A stretch of 64,000 nt of DNA from Pedobacter sp. W3I1 (GTDB lineage Bacteria; Bacteroidota; Bacteroidia; Sphingobacteriales; Sphingobacteriaceae): the NCBI RefSeq assembly GCF_030816015.1, contig NZ_JAUSXN010000001.1, positions 3,658,001 to 3,722,000 on the forward strand, in the 5' to 3' direction. Below the pieces are notes generated by a model. It worked only from the letters and a program-made list of their open reading frames with translations. It was not told the origin of the DNA and did not search any database. The position numbers and the translations under genes were made by a program. Shown here piece after piece: positions 35,357-44,140 of this stretch (position 1 is the stretch's first letter; each line of letters begins with the position of its first letter).

Positions 35357-37012
35357 ATGGCAAAATTAAATTCTATTTCAATAGAAGGTTTTAGATCTAT
35401 ACGAGATGAGGTGACAATTGGGTTTCCTAGTAAGAAACCAGTTGTATTGATCGGGGAAAACAATTGTGGCAAGAGCAATGTGATTCGAGCCCTAGATATT
35501 CTATTTGGAGAATATCATCCAAAGTATAAAGATATTGAGCACTTTGACCATCATGATCGAAATCCAAAGATACCAATTGTTATCAGCGGAGCGGTGTCAG
35601 ATTTTGTTGGAGTATTGGGTCGTCCTGCTCAAAGGATAAATACATTTAAATTTAAGGCTGTCAAAGGTTCAGAAATAGAGTACGTAGCCCTTTTGGAAGA
35701 TGGAACACCAAACGGATACGTCTCCAATGAAGTACGTGGAGAGTTAACCTCTATCATAGTTAATTCTGAACATAACCTTTCATACCAGCTGAGTTATACA
35801 TCAAAGTACACATTGCTATCTAAAGTAATGAAAGTATTGCATAAAAGCTTAATAAGCGATGAACAGCGTGTTGCCGCACTGAAAAAACTTTATGTCGAGA
35901 TACAAAACACATTTGATGAAGTTCCTGAGTTCAAACAGTTCAAAAGCAGTATGTCAACGATCTCAGGCGAAATTCTCGCAAATATGTCGTATATCTTACA
36001 GATGGATTTTTCAGCATATGACCCAAGTAACTATTTCAAATCACTGCGTGTTAACCCCGTAGAGGGAACAGATGCAAGGAGTTTTGAAGAGCTGGGAACT
36101 GGCCAGCAACAATTATTAGCATTAGCATTCGCCCATGCTTATTGCAAATCATTTATAAATGGAGATATCGTTTTAATACTTGATGAACCTGAATCACATC
36201 TTCATCCACTGGCTCAGAAATGGCTTTCTAAAATGATTACAAAAATGGCTGCCGATGGTTTACAAATAGTAATAACAACTCATAGCGCAAACTTCATTGA
36301 TCTTTTAAATATTGATGGCCTGTTCTTGTTAAGAAAAGACGGACAGTCGACCACAGTCATAAATCACTCAGCCGAATCACTTCACAGGCATTGCATTGCA
36401 ACGGGTGCTAACGCTGATAAAACTAAAATAGAAACTGTTGTACCATTCTACGCCAATCATTCAACGACTCATATACTTAATGGCTTCTTCGCAAAGAAAG
36501 TTGTGTTAGTCGAGGGTTTAACTGAAGAACTGGCTTTACCTATATATTTAGAACGAAGAGGATTAGATGTCACACGAGAGGGAATTGAAATAATAGGAGT
36601 TCAAGGAAAAGGCAACTTAGCCAAATGGTGGAGACTCTTCACGCTTTATGATATACCAACATTTGTTTGTTTTGATAATGATGATAAACACGACAAACAA
36701 GGCATCCAGAGAGCTGACTCTTTGAAAGCAATAGGGATAGCAGATGAAGAGTTGGCAACTATTATAGGCACCAAGGATTGGGCTATAAGTGATAGTTATT
36801 GTGTCTTTGGAGTTGACTTTGAGACTACAATGAAAAAAGTATTCGATGACTATACCGATGTAGAGTTATTACAGAAAGATTTATTGGGCACAGCGTCTAA
36901 GCACATAATTGCGAGAGAAGTGGCTAAGTACTTAAAGATGAATGAGGATGCCGGCTGGACTAATATTGAGAATATTAAAACAAAGTTGCTCTCTCTCGGG
37001 AAAGCGAAATGA
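35357..37012 (+). CDS. OLD-family ATPase/TOPRIM endonuclease
   Basis: 551 aa from the ATG at 35357; an upstream in-frame ATG at 35333 adds eight residues with no support. The N-terminal ABC-type ATPase shows Walker A GENNCGKS (33-40), a signature-like GTGQQQLLALAFA, Walker B LILDEPESH (Asp276/Glu277) and the switch His in ITTHSANF. The C-terminal TOPRIM nuclease has Glu386 in KVVLVEGLTEE and the acidic DNDD cluster (440-443). OLD nucleases act in phage defence, as in P2 Old and Gabija GajA. No UvrD-type GajB follows, so this is not a standard Gabija. The frame continues past the TGA stop without TAA or TAG into the next gene. Confidence 0.9.
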   Translation: MAKLNSISIEGFRSIRDEVTIGFPSKKPVVLIGENNCGKSNVIRALDILFGEYHPKYKDIEHFDHHDRNPKIPIVISGAVSDFVGVLGRPAQRINTFKFKAVKGSEIEYVALLEDGTPNGYVSNEVRGELTSIIVNSEHNLSYQLSYTSKYTLLSKVMKVLHKSLISDEQRVAALKKLYVEIQNTFDEVPEFKQFKSSMSTISGEILANMSYILQMDFSAYDPSNYFKSLRVNPVEGTDARSFEELGTGQQQLLALAFAHAYCKSFINGDIVLILDEPESHLHPLAQKWLSKMITKMAADGLQIVITTHSANFIDLLNIDGLFLLRKDGQSTTVINHSAESLHRHCIATGANADKTKIETVVPFYANHSTTHILNGFFAKKVVLVEGLTEELALPIYLERRGLDVTREGIEIIGVQGKGNLAKWWRLFTLYDIPTFVCFDNDDKHDKQGIQRADSLKAIGIADEELATIIGTKDWAISDSYCVFGVDFETTMKKVFDDYTDVELLQKDLLGTASKHIIAREVAKYLKMNEDAGWTNIENIKTKLLSLGKAK

Positions 37013-37246
37013 CAGGTAGCCACCGTGCCAGTTGCTGAAGCTGTGACAGTACGATCTCCAGTTAATAATGATATGCTTGAACAGCTAAAGCGAAATTCGG
37101 AAAGTAAGCACTTAGATTGAAAGAATAGTATGCAATACACTCTAGTGAATAATGTAAAGACAGAACCAACTAACGGTTTAATGATGCCTGTCGTGGATAT
37201 GACAAGAAAGTGATTGCTAGGTGCAGAAATATTAAACTACATTAAA

Positions 37247-37999
37247 ATGAACTCAGGTCAAAAACTTTATCACTACACCAGTATTAATAGTCTCGCCTTA
37301 ATATTAAAATCCATGTCAATTAGATTTGGACGACTCGATAGAGTGAATGATCCTACAGAGGGGACATCAAGTGACTTCTATTCAATGGCACAGTATTTTT
37401 TTATCTCTAGCTGGACATCAAATGAAATAGAAAACCTAGCCTTATGGAATATGTATACTCCGTTGATGAGAGGAGTAAGAATTGAACTTGAGTTACCACT
37501 TTTTCCAACCCATTCTATAAGGCATGATATTACCAACTCACTTGTCAATTCTGAAGAGTTCATTAATTACGATCTTGGTTATTTCATTTCAAGCGCAGAA
37601 AATATCCCTTTGGAGATCAAATATACTGATGATGAAACCTTACTAACTCCTCCAATTAAACAGTCACAAGGTTTATATCTAAGGGCGTTATCTCAATATA
37701 AGCGCTCAATTTGGAGAGTTGAGCAAGAATATAGATACCAACTAATCATATTGCCGATTGAAAGAAATATAAAACCAACGGAAGTCTCAAGCAGTTATGG
37801 TCGACTAATATCGATGCAAACACCACCACCTTTTGATGGATATCTCCTAAAGATAAGAAGAGAAGCTTTCGAAACCATGAGAATTCGCCTTAGCCCGAAG
37901 TTATCACCAGGAGACAGGGAAATTATAGAGGCGCTAATTGCCACTTTCAACCCAATGGCTACAATAGAAGATAGCACCATAGCTGGACTAATACGATGA
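37247..37999 (+). CDS. DUF2971 family protein
   Basis: 250-aa cytoplasmic protein, started at MNSGQKLYHYTS (37247); the alternative TTG at 37214 adds eleven residues. The N-terminal segment KLYHYTSINSLALILKSMSI then RFGRLDRVNDPTEG is the DUF2971 hallmark. ALWNMYTPLMRGVRIELE and WRVEQEYRYQ match later family blocks. The His-Tyr-Thr opening recalls ADP-ribosyltransferase-like folds, but that link is inference. Such genes often occur in defence islands. It sits 234 bp behind the OLD-type nuclease in the same frame, so a two-gene unit is likely. Confidence 0.78.
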   Translation: MNSGQKLYHYTSINSLALILKSMSIRFGRLDRVNDPTEGTSSDFYSMAQYFFISSWTSNEIENLALWNMYTPLMRGVRIELELPLFPTHSIRHDITNSLVNSEEFINYDLGYFISSAENIPLEIKYTDDETLLTPPIKQSQGLYLRALSQYKRSIWRVEQEYRYQLIILPIERNIKPTEVSSSYGRLISMQTPPPFDGYLLKIRREAFETMRIRLSPKLSPGDREIIEALIATFNPMATIEDSTIAGLIR

Positions 38000-38320
38000 T
38001 TTCTACTCTTGGTAAAGCCCTTACGTTCATACGCACAATCTATTTCTTATCCTCCATATTTAAGCCCAAGTTATAAACAAATTGTGCAACAGCTAATTGA
38101 AATTCTGTCGTTGTGTTTCCAAGCTAACTATTATTGATGCCTTAAACTGAAGAGCTGATGAAACGAGTTAAGGTCTGCAAACGTGTAATACCTTAAAGAA
38201 ACCAAACAACGATTCAGATCTGTTGCGACCTTTGAATACAGATGATGACATTTAGTAAAATTAAGTAAGTTGCTATTGTAAAAATGCTATCTTAGTTATA
38301 ATCAATCAACTAAATTAGCA
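38000..38320. other. Intergenic region, no feature seen
   Basis: Non-coding stretch between the DUF2971 and DUF3800 genes. No terminator hairpin, repeat or ORF of note. TATCTTAG near 38289 loosely fits a -7 element for the downstream gene. Confidence 0.5.
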
Positions 38321-39433
38321 ATGCTCGACGAACAACAATTAAATGAAACGCAACAAGAGGAATCTGCTGAGGTTTTAACCGACAAACAAATGAAATCTGC
38401 GTTAGAGGCACAAGAACTATTAAAACGTGTCCTAGGCACCGAAATTTACGATATACGGGATCGTGTTGCTTATATATTAAGTAGCAGTGCTGATGCTAGA
38501 AACTCTGATATCAAACTTGCTTGGCGTTACTGGACAACCTTTGAATCTGAGATCATCGGGGATGGAGGTTTAACAGAAAAATCAATGCTGAAACTATCAA
38601 AGATAAGCTCGTTGTGTAGAGTCAGGGCAAAAATACAGAATGAGTATAAGTTGTTTCAAGCTGATGCGTCAGTAAAAAAGCGCCGTGGAACACTTGAAGA
38701 CAAGATGAAAGAAGGTGCAATTGAAGACAAGCCACATAATTTAGGTTTGTATTCTGTATTCATTGATGAGAGTGGTAAGAATGATAAGTATCTAATGGTT
38801 GGCTCACTGTGGCTACTCCGATATGGACCCGATTATATAAGAAAAGACTTGGAGCTTAAGGACTGGAAGAAACATTCAGGCATCACCTATGAGTTTCATT
38901 TCACGGATATGCGTCCGTCTAGCTTGGAGCAGTATAAATCTTTCTTTCTTAAATTTTTATCACTTTACCCTGAGGTTGGATTTAAGTTGATAGTTGTTAA
39001 GAATAAAGGTTTTACTGACGTAGCAACCGCTATTACTGATTTAACTTTTCATTTACTAAGCGATGGCGTTGAGCATGAGCATACGTCTGGACGAGCTCCT
39101 CTTCCTAGAAAGCTTGATGTTACGATAGATGATGAAGACTTAGGTAGTGATGCTGTTAAGTTGGCAAATATAAAAGAGAGGTTTAGAGGGTTGGGGCGAG
39201 ATGGACTATTCATCGGTGATTTCCATGCTGCAGCATCTGGCAAAAATCTTTTTATTCAAGCTGTTGACCTTTTCGTCGCATCTGTAAATAGAAAGCTAAA
39301 TCAGCCAGGAGACAATAAACCCAAAGATCAACTAGCGGACTTTATACTTAACGTGCTAAACTTAAACTTAGGGAAGTCCAATTACGATAAATCAACAGTA
39401 TTTGAGCTATCAGACTTCAAATTAAATGTTTGA
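38321..39433 (+). CDS. DUF3800 domain protein
   Basis: 370-aa cytoplasmic protein. The N-terminal ~135 residues are helical, acidic and unassigned. The DUF3800 domain begins at about residue 142 with YSVFIDESGKND (Asp149, Glu150), the hallmark of this RNase H-like family. It continues through YEFHFTDMR and KLDVTIDDEDLGSD and ends with IQAVDLFVASVNRKLN plus QLADFILNVL. The spread of acidic residues suits a metal-dependent nuclease, but activity is not shown for most members. It is common in phage-defence and mobile regions, consistent with the neighbouring OLD and DUF2971 genes. Confidence 0.82.
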   Translation: MLDEQQLNETQQEESAEVLTDKQMKSALEAQELLKRVLGTEIYDIRDRVAYILSSSADARNSDIKLAWRYWTTFESEIIGDGGLTEKSMLKLSKISSLCRVRAKIQNEYKLFQADASVKKRRGTLEDKMKEGAIEDKPHNLGLYSVFIDESGKNDKYLMVGSLWLLRYGPDYIRKDLELKDWKKHSGITYEFHFTDMRPSSLEQYKSFFLKFLSLYPEVGFKLIVVKNKGFTDVATAITDLTFHLLSDGVEHEHTSGRAPLPRKLDVTIDDEDLGSDAVKLANIKERFRGLGRDGLFIGDFHAAASGKNLFIQAVDLFVASVNRKLNQPGDNKPKDQLADFILNVLNLNLGKSNYDKSTVFELSDFKLNV

Positions 39434-39479
39434 TAATTGCATCGATTAGATTAAAGGGATCGTAGCTAACAACGGAAAG

Positions 39480-40022
39480 TTAGAAATGTTTGTAGTTACC
39501 CTTACGTATATTATCTATAATCAACATCTCAATTCGCTTGTCATCTTCAAACTGAACAATATCGGTGTGATATCTTTTCTGCAGAACATATGCTTTATTG
39601 CATCGGGGACACTCAGCAAACTTATCATAGTCTTGGTTCCTGTAGTTCATTATAGTGTGGCATGAGGGACAAAGTGGAGTGAGGTTACTAATGAATCTAC
39701 CGTTATAAGACCATTCCCATTGCCAACTGATAAAAATATCTGTAGTATATTGCTGTTTTGGGTCTAACACTTGCTTAGATTTGCTAACAATTGCAATTAT
39801 AACAATCAGCAAAAGTATCAGAGCTAAAAACCAATATAGAGCGATTTTTACTGTCAAGATAAATACCAAACCTTTCCATATCCAGTTCAAACAAGATGAT
39901 AGTGTAAAGAGTAAAGGTTTCTCTTTTACAGCATCATAGATCGTAGAGCCCAAAACAGTTACAAACAAAGGAAATATTAATGCTTGAAAGTACCATCTCT
40001 GGTGATAGCGTTCATTTGGCAT
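39480..40022 (-). CDS. Membrane protein with C-terminal zinc ribbon
   Basis: 180-aa protein, family not recognised. The hydrophobic stretch at about 11-32 is followed by a long one at about 46-79 that could cross once or twice. A soluble tail then carries two Cys pairs, CPSC (118-121) and CPRC (138-141), forming a zinc ribbon. Ahead of it is a Trp-rich motif (ISWQWEWSYNGRFISNLTPL). Membrane-plus-zinc-ribbon proteins occur as accessory or effector components in defence islands, and this gene is convergent with the DUF3800 gene. A promoter-like TATTTTTG lies shortly upstream on the minus strand. Confidence 0.6.
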   Translation of the reverse strand: MPNERYHQRWYFQALIFPLFVTVLGSTIYDAVKEKPLLFTLSSCLNWIWKGLVFILTVKIALYWFLALILLLIVIIAIVSKSKQVLDPKQQYTTDIFISWQWEWSYNGRFISNLTPLCPSCHTIMNYRNQDYDKFAECPRCNKAYVLQKRYHTDIVQFEDDKRIEMLIIDNIRKGNYKHF

Positions 40023-40208
40023 AAAGTTTTTTTAGATAAACAAAAATAAACAACTTTATTGTAATCCAGTATAAAAATGGGTAAAGTACTGTTTGTCAGT
40101 TAATATGATTTATTCTATCTCGGAGTACGTTACAATTGCGCTTAGATTGAATGTTAACGAAGAAAGGAATTAAATATTAATTCCTTTCTATCTAACTACC
40201 GCACCAAT

Positions 40209-40440
40209 TTAAGCTTCTCCCCTCAACACATCTCGATAAATTCCGGCATAAACGCTCACGTAGTCATCACACAGGCCATTTACTCCGTTGCTGTCTTGAT
40301 TTAGTTGAGTTGAAAGCTTGGTACATGTGCCATATTTAAATAGATACAAAATGGTACAAGAAACAGAGATTTACAAAGTAGGCGGGGTTAAGGTAAGCTA
40401 CAAACCAGATTACAACATCAATTATCGACAAGATATCTAA
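40209..40440. other. Island-end region with two short divergent frames
   Basis: In the 40023-40543 gap, a minus-strand frame (40349 to 40209, TTG start, 46 aa) ends LCDDYVSVYAGIYRDVLRGE plus A. It reads like the C-terminus of a real protein cut off upstream. A plus-strand 29-codon frame (40351-40440) encodes MVQETEIYKVGGVKVSYKPD and nine more residues. Neither is recognised. They may be remnants left by insertion next to the tRNA. Confidence 0.3.
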
Positions 40441-40503
40441 TCAATCAATTAATAATTTTAAACAAGCGCGCCCAATGCGAAACAGAACAGTATAGATGGG
40501 AAA

Positions 40504-40534
40504 CAAAAAAAGCTTCCAGTTATTAACTAGAAGC
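40504..40534 (-). terminator. tRNA-Arg terminator
   Basis: On the minus strand, GCTTCTAGTTA pairs with TAACTGGAAGC (one G-U), followed by seven T residues. It lies directly 3' of the tRNA gene. Confidence 0.85.
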
Positions 40535-40543
40535 CTTTAAATG

Positions 40544-40617
40544 TACCCCGGAAGGGACTCGAACCCCTGACCCTCGGTTTAGAAAACCGACGCTCTATCC
40601 AGCTGAGCTACCGAGGC
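40544..40617 (-). tRNA. tRNA-Arg (TCT anticodon)
   Basis: 74-nt cloverleaf. The acceptor stem is GCCTCGG with CCGGGGT (two G-U type pairs). The D-arm begins GCTCAGCTGGATAGAGC. The anticodon stem TCGGT/ACCGA closes the loop TTTCTAA, giving anticodon TCT. The T-arm is AGGGG-TTCGAGT-CCCTT. Discriminator A is at position 40544; CCA is not encoded. The 3' end faces the 35-40 kb accessory island, the usual orientation for an integration site, but no duplicated 3' end was found. Confidence 0.95.
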
Positions 40618-40847
40618 TCATTTTTTAATGAGCTGCAAATATAGAAGTTCTATTTAATATGTAAAAATATATTTTAAACTATTTAGAACCTACTTTTTCT
40701 ATTTCAAATAAGTATTTAAGAACGAAGCGATTAAAATTTAATTTGCGCTAAATAAATTTAATTTAGGCGACAAAAAACGGTATTTTTTCCCCCACTCCGT
40801 ATCAAAAGCACAGAACTAACAGACTAAAAGCCTAATCGAATGCTAAA

Positions 40848-41081
40848 TTAAGCGTCTTCTCCGTTCCAGATGTCGTCATCGGCATGCCGAATTTTAACAT
40901 GACTGGAAGTTACACTCTTTAATTCTTCGTGGTGGTAATTTCTTTCAGGGTTTTCGGGCAGGGTACTGTCCTGATCAGGGGCCACTTTCCTCAAATGTTC
41001 AGGCTTTTTAACCTCAGGTAAATCATCGTGTACCACAGAAGGCGTTAAGATCTTCTTCATGGGATTATTGCTGTTTTCCAT
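40848..41081 (-). CDS. Small hydrophilic hypothetical protein
   Basis: 77 aa if started at MENSNNPMKK (41081); an upstream in-frame ATG at 41105 gives 85. It is not recognised. The sequence is highly charged, rich in His, Asp, Glu and Pro, with no hydrophobic core, and is probably disordered. It has no partner gene; it sits between the tRNA and the tandem-repeat region. The 40618-40847 stretch downstream is AT-rich and empty. Confidence 0.45.
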   Translation of the reverse strand: MENSNNPMKKILTPSVVHDDLPEVKKPEHLRKVAPDQDSTLPENPERNYHHEELKSVTSSHVKIRHADDDIWNGEDA

Positions 41082-41162
41082 AATTTTAAGAGACTCAAAT
41101 TTCAAGCCACAAGCAAAGGTGAGTTAAAATTTTGGCAATTGGTGTGTATTTGTGAAGAATAA

Positions 41163-42062
41163 CGGTTGGCGATAAGCGGTTGGCGGTTGTTGAAAGGTGG
41201 ATAACAAAAAAATGCGCACAAATAAATCAGTGTTTATCTATGCGCATGCTGTGGTAAATTAATGCTAAAAAGATCCTTCGACTACGCTCAGGATGACAAA
41301 ACGAGTGGTGACGCCGCTTATTTACTTGCGGAAGTTCAGGATTAATGGTTTAGCGGTTGGCGAAAGATGGATACAAACACAGCCATCACAAAAAATGCGC
41401 ACAAGTAAATCAATGTTCATCTGTGCGCATTTGTGGTAAATTAAACGCTAAAAAGATCCTTCGACTACGCTCAGGATGACAAAACGAGTGGTGACGGCCG
41501 CTTATTTAATTGCGGGAGTTCAGGATTAATGGTTTAGCGGTTGGCGAAAGGTGGATACAAACACAACCATCACAAAAAATGCGCACAAGTAAATCAATGT
41601 TCATCTGTGCGCATTTGTGGTAAATTAAACGCTAAAAAGATCCTTCGACTACGCTCAGGATGACAAAACGAGTGGTGACGGCCGCTTATTTAATTGCGGG
41701 AGTTCAGGATTAATGGTTTAGCGGTTGGAGAAAGGTGGACACAAACACAGCCATCACAAAAAATGCGTACAAATAAATCAGTGTTTATCTGTCCGCATTT
41801 GTGGTAAATTAAACGCTAAAAAGATCCTTCGACTACGCTCAGGATGACAAAACGAGTGGTGACGGCCGCTTATTTAACTGCGGGAGTTCAGGATTAATGG
41901 TCTAGCGGTTGGAGATTGGCGCCAGAAGGATACAAACACAAACACAGCCATCACAAAAAATGCGCACAAATAAATCAGTGTTTATCGGTGCGCATTTGTG
42001 GTAAATTAAACGCTAAAAAGATCATTCGACTACGCTCAGGATGACAAAACGAGTGGTGACGG
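41163..42062. repeat. Five-copy ~184-bp tandem repeat
   Basis: Units are phased by an ATGCGCACA-type motif at 41212, 41395, 41579, 41763 and 41960 (spacing 183, 184, 184, 197 bp). Each unit holds a hairpin, ATGCGCACA paired with TGTGCGCAT, with inner ATAAA/TTTAT pairing. Each also holds the REP core CCTTCGACTACGCTCAGGAT and a GTTCAGGATTAATGGTTTAG segment. There is no open reading frame. It lies immediately downstream of the last PUL gene and could act in transcript ending or processing. Confidence 0.92.
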
Positions 42063-42092
42063 AACGCAAATGTGTTTCTCCTGGAAATTTGT

Positions 42093-43256
42093 TTAGTAAT
42101 TCCCTGTTACACCTATTTCTAATCCTCTAAGCTCCGCTAAACCTCTTAATCTGCCAATTGCAGAATAACCCGGATTAGTTACCTTGGCTAAATCATCCAA
42201 CATTTGGTGACCATGATCCGGGCGGAAAGGAATTGATTTATCGCGCAGTGCATTTTCTTCTGATAATGCTTTCATGATTTCGTACATGTTCACATCACCA
42301 CCTAAATGGTCTGCTTCGTAAAAACTGCCATCTTCATCTTTTTTGACGTTACGCAAATGCGCAAAATAAACGCGCTCTTTAACGGCATTAAAGATCTCTA
42401 AGGCATTATTCCCCATTCCAGCTCCTAGCGAGCCTGTACAGAAACAAACACCGTTAAAAGCCTGATCTACTTCTTTAATGATATAATTAAAATCATCGAG
42501 TGTACTCGCAATCCTTGGCAAGCCTAAAATAGCATAAGGTGGATCGTCAGGATGGATGGTCATTTTAATACCTTCTTCTGTACAAACTTCAGCAATAGAT
42601 GATAAGAAAAATTTCAAGTTTTCTTTTAAGCCTTGTGTTCCAATGGCTTTATATTCGTTAATACTATTGCGCAAAGTCTCCAGCTCGATTTCTTTTTCGT
42701 TCGGGATCCCCATTAATACATTGATGCGAAGGTCAACTAAATCCTGTTCTGTTAAAGTTGCATATTTAGCTGCTGCCCGATCTAAAATAGATTGCGAATA
42801 ATCTGCTGCTGCGTCTTCTCTCTTCAAAATATAAAGATCAAAAATGGCCAGATCGATCCAGTTAAAATAAAGTGCTTTCGATCCATCGGTCATTTCCAAA
42901 TCCAGTTGCGTACGCGTCCAGTCTAATACCGGCATAAAATTGTAGCACACAATCTTAATTCCACAGGCCGAGAGGTTACGCAATGAGGTTTTATAATTTT
43001 CGATATATTGCCCGGCATCTGCCCTGCGCGTTTTAATCGCTTCGTGCACGGGAACACTTTCTACTACCGACCAGGTTAAACCTGAAGCCTCGATAATGGC
43101 TTTTCTTTCCTGAATATCGTGCAATGGCCAAACTTCGCCATGCGGAATATGATGCAGTGCGGTTACAATGCCTGTGGCACCTGCCTGTTTAACGTCTTGT
43201 AAGCTAACCGGATCGTTCGGACCATACCAACGCCAGGTTTGTTCTAATTTTTTCAT
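42093..43256 (-). CDS. uxuA: Mannonate dehydratase
   Basis: Dehydrates D-mannonate to 2-keto-3-deoxygluconate in the cytoplasm, in the glucuronate branch. The 387-aa length is near the family norm. Family features include the opening QTWRWYGPNDPVSLQDVKQAG, GIVTALHHIPHGEVW, the metal-site segment MTIHPDDPPYAILGLPRI, and HLGGDVNMYEIM with PFRPDHGHQML near the end. It is the last gene of the PUL operon, 39 bp after the SDR that probably makes its substrate. Confidence 0.96.
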   Translation of the reverse strand: MKKLEQTWRWYGPNDPVSLQDVKQAGATGIVTALHHIPHGEVWPLHDIQERKAIIEASGLTWSVVESVPVHEAIKTRRADAGQYIENYKTSLRNLSACGIKIVCYNFMPVLDWTRTQLDLEMTDGSKALYFNWIDLAIFDLYILKREDAAADYSQSILDRAAAKYATLTEQDLVDLRINVLMGIPNEKEIELETLRNSINEYKAIGTQGLKENLKFFLSSIAEVCTEEGIKMTIHPDDPPYAILGLPRIASTLDDFNYIIKEVDQAFNGVCFCTGSLGAGMGNNALEIFNAVKERVYFAHLRNVKKDEDGSFYEADHLGGDVNMYEIMKALSEENALRDKSIPFRPDHGHQMLDDLAKVTNPGYSAIGRLRGLAELRGLEIGVTGNY

Positions 43257-43295
43257 ATATGCCTGATTACACTGATTATGTGATTACATTGATAA

Positions 43296-44120
43296 CTAAA
43301 CGCCAGAAAATGCTGTAAATCCTCCATCCACTTTAACATTCTCTCCATTTACAAATTTAGAGGCATCACTTAGCAAATATACTAAAGCGCCGATTAATTC
43401 CTCTGGGGCTCCAAACCTTTTAAATGGTGTTTTAGAAATAATGGCCTGCCCTCTTGCAGTTAAAGAACCATCTTCATTGGTTAGTAATGCCCTGTTCTGG
43501 TTGGTAATAAAAAAGCCGGGCACAATGGCATTCATCCTGATTTTATCCTGATAACGGTTGGCTAGTTCAACAGCCATCCATTTGGTATAACTATCAATAG
43601 CTGCTTTAGCCAGCGAATAGCCCAATACACGGGTGAGCGCCTGGGTTGCTGAAACAGATGATATATTCACGATGCTACCGCCATTTTTGGCTATTTCTTT
43701 ACCAAAAATCTGCGTTGGCATAATCGTTCCGAACAGGTTTAAATCGAAAGCCTGTTTTAAAGCCGGAACATTAAGGTCGAAAATATCACCACCGGGTTGA
43801 ACTACCGCCTCGGCCACATTGCCACCTGCCGCATTTACCAATGCATCAATCCGGCCAAAAGTTTTAATAATGATTGCATTTGCATCAATCAGGTGCTGTT
43901 CATTCAGTACATCAGCAATAATGTAAATTGCTTTACCACCGGCCTCAATTACCTCTGTTGCTCTTTGTTTGGCTATTTCTTCGTTTCTTCCTATTACCAC
44001 GATTGTAGCACCTGCAGTGCACAAACCGTTAACAAAAGCCTCGCCTAAAACACCTGTAGCTCCTGTAACTACTACAACCTTGTTTTTTAGCGAAAACAGG
44101 CTTTCTACTTCTTTTACCAT
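43296..44120 (-). CDS. SDR oxidoreductase, probable D-fructuronate reductase (mannonate oxidoreductase)
   Basis: 274-aa classical SDR: NAD(P)-binding TGATGVLG (around residue 19), NAAGGNVAE, catalytic Ser in NISSVSATQ, YSLAKAAID as YxxxK, and the C-terminal LLSDASKFVNGENVKVDGG. Its place directly before mannonate dehydratase, with the long insert AEAVVQPGGDIFDLNVPALK, matches Bacteroidota SDRs annotated as D-mannonate oxidoreductase, which interconvert fructuronate and mannonate. This is a context-based assignment; the fold alone only gives an SDR. The GH30 gene ends 20 bp upstream. Confidence 0.8.
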   Translation of the reverse strand: MVKEVESLFSLKNKVVVVTGATGVLGEAFVNGLCTAGATIVVIGRNEEIAKQRATEVIEAGGKAIYIIADVLNEQHLIDANAIIIKTFGRIDALVNAAGGNVAEAVVQPGGDIFDLNVPALKQAFDLNLFGTIMPTQIFGKEIAKNGGSIVNISSVSATQALTRVLGYSLAKAAIDSYTKWMAVELANRYQDKIRMNAIVPGFFITNQNRALLTNEDGSLTARGQAIISKTPFKRFGAPEELIGALVYLLSDASKFVNGENVKVDGGFTAFSGV

Positions 44121-44140
44121 TTGTTTAGTTCTTTTTAAGT

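Noticed and set aside
35357..37999. Gabija defence system
   Set aside because: The GajA-like OLD protein is present, but no UvrD-type GajB helicase follows; the next gene is DUF2971.
40504..40617. Defined att site of an integrated element at tRNA-Arg
   Set aside because: No duplicate of the tRNA 3' end was found on the far side of the island and no integrase gene is present, so only the position is suggestive.
41163..42062. CRISPR array
   Set aside because: The units repeat along their full ~184 bp with no unique spacers and no cas genes nearby.
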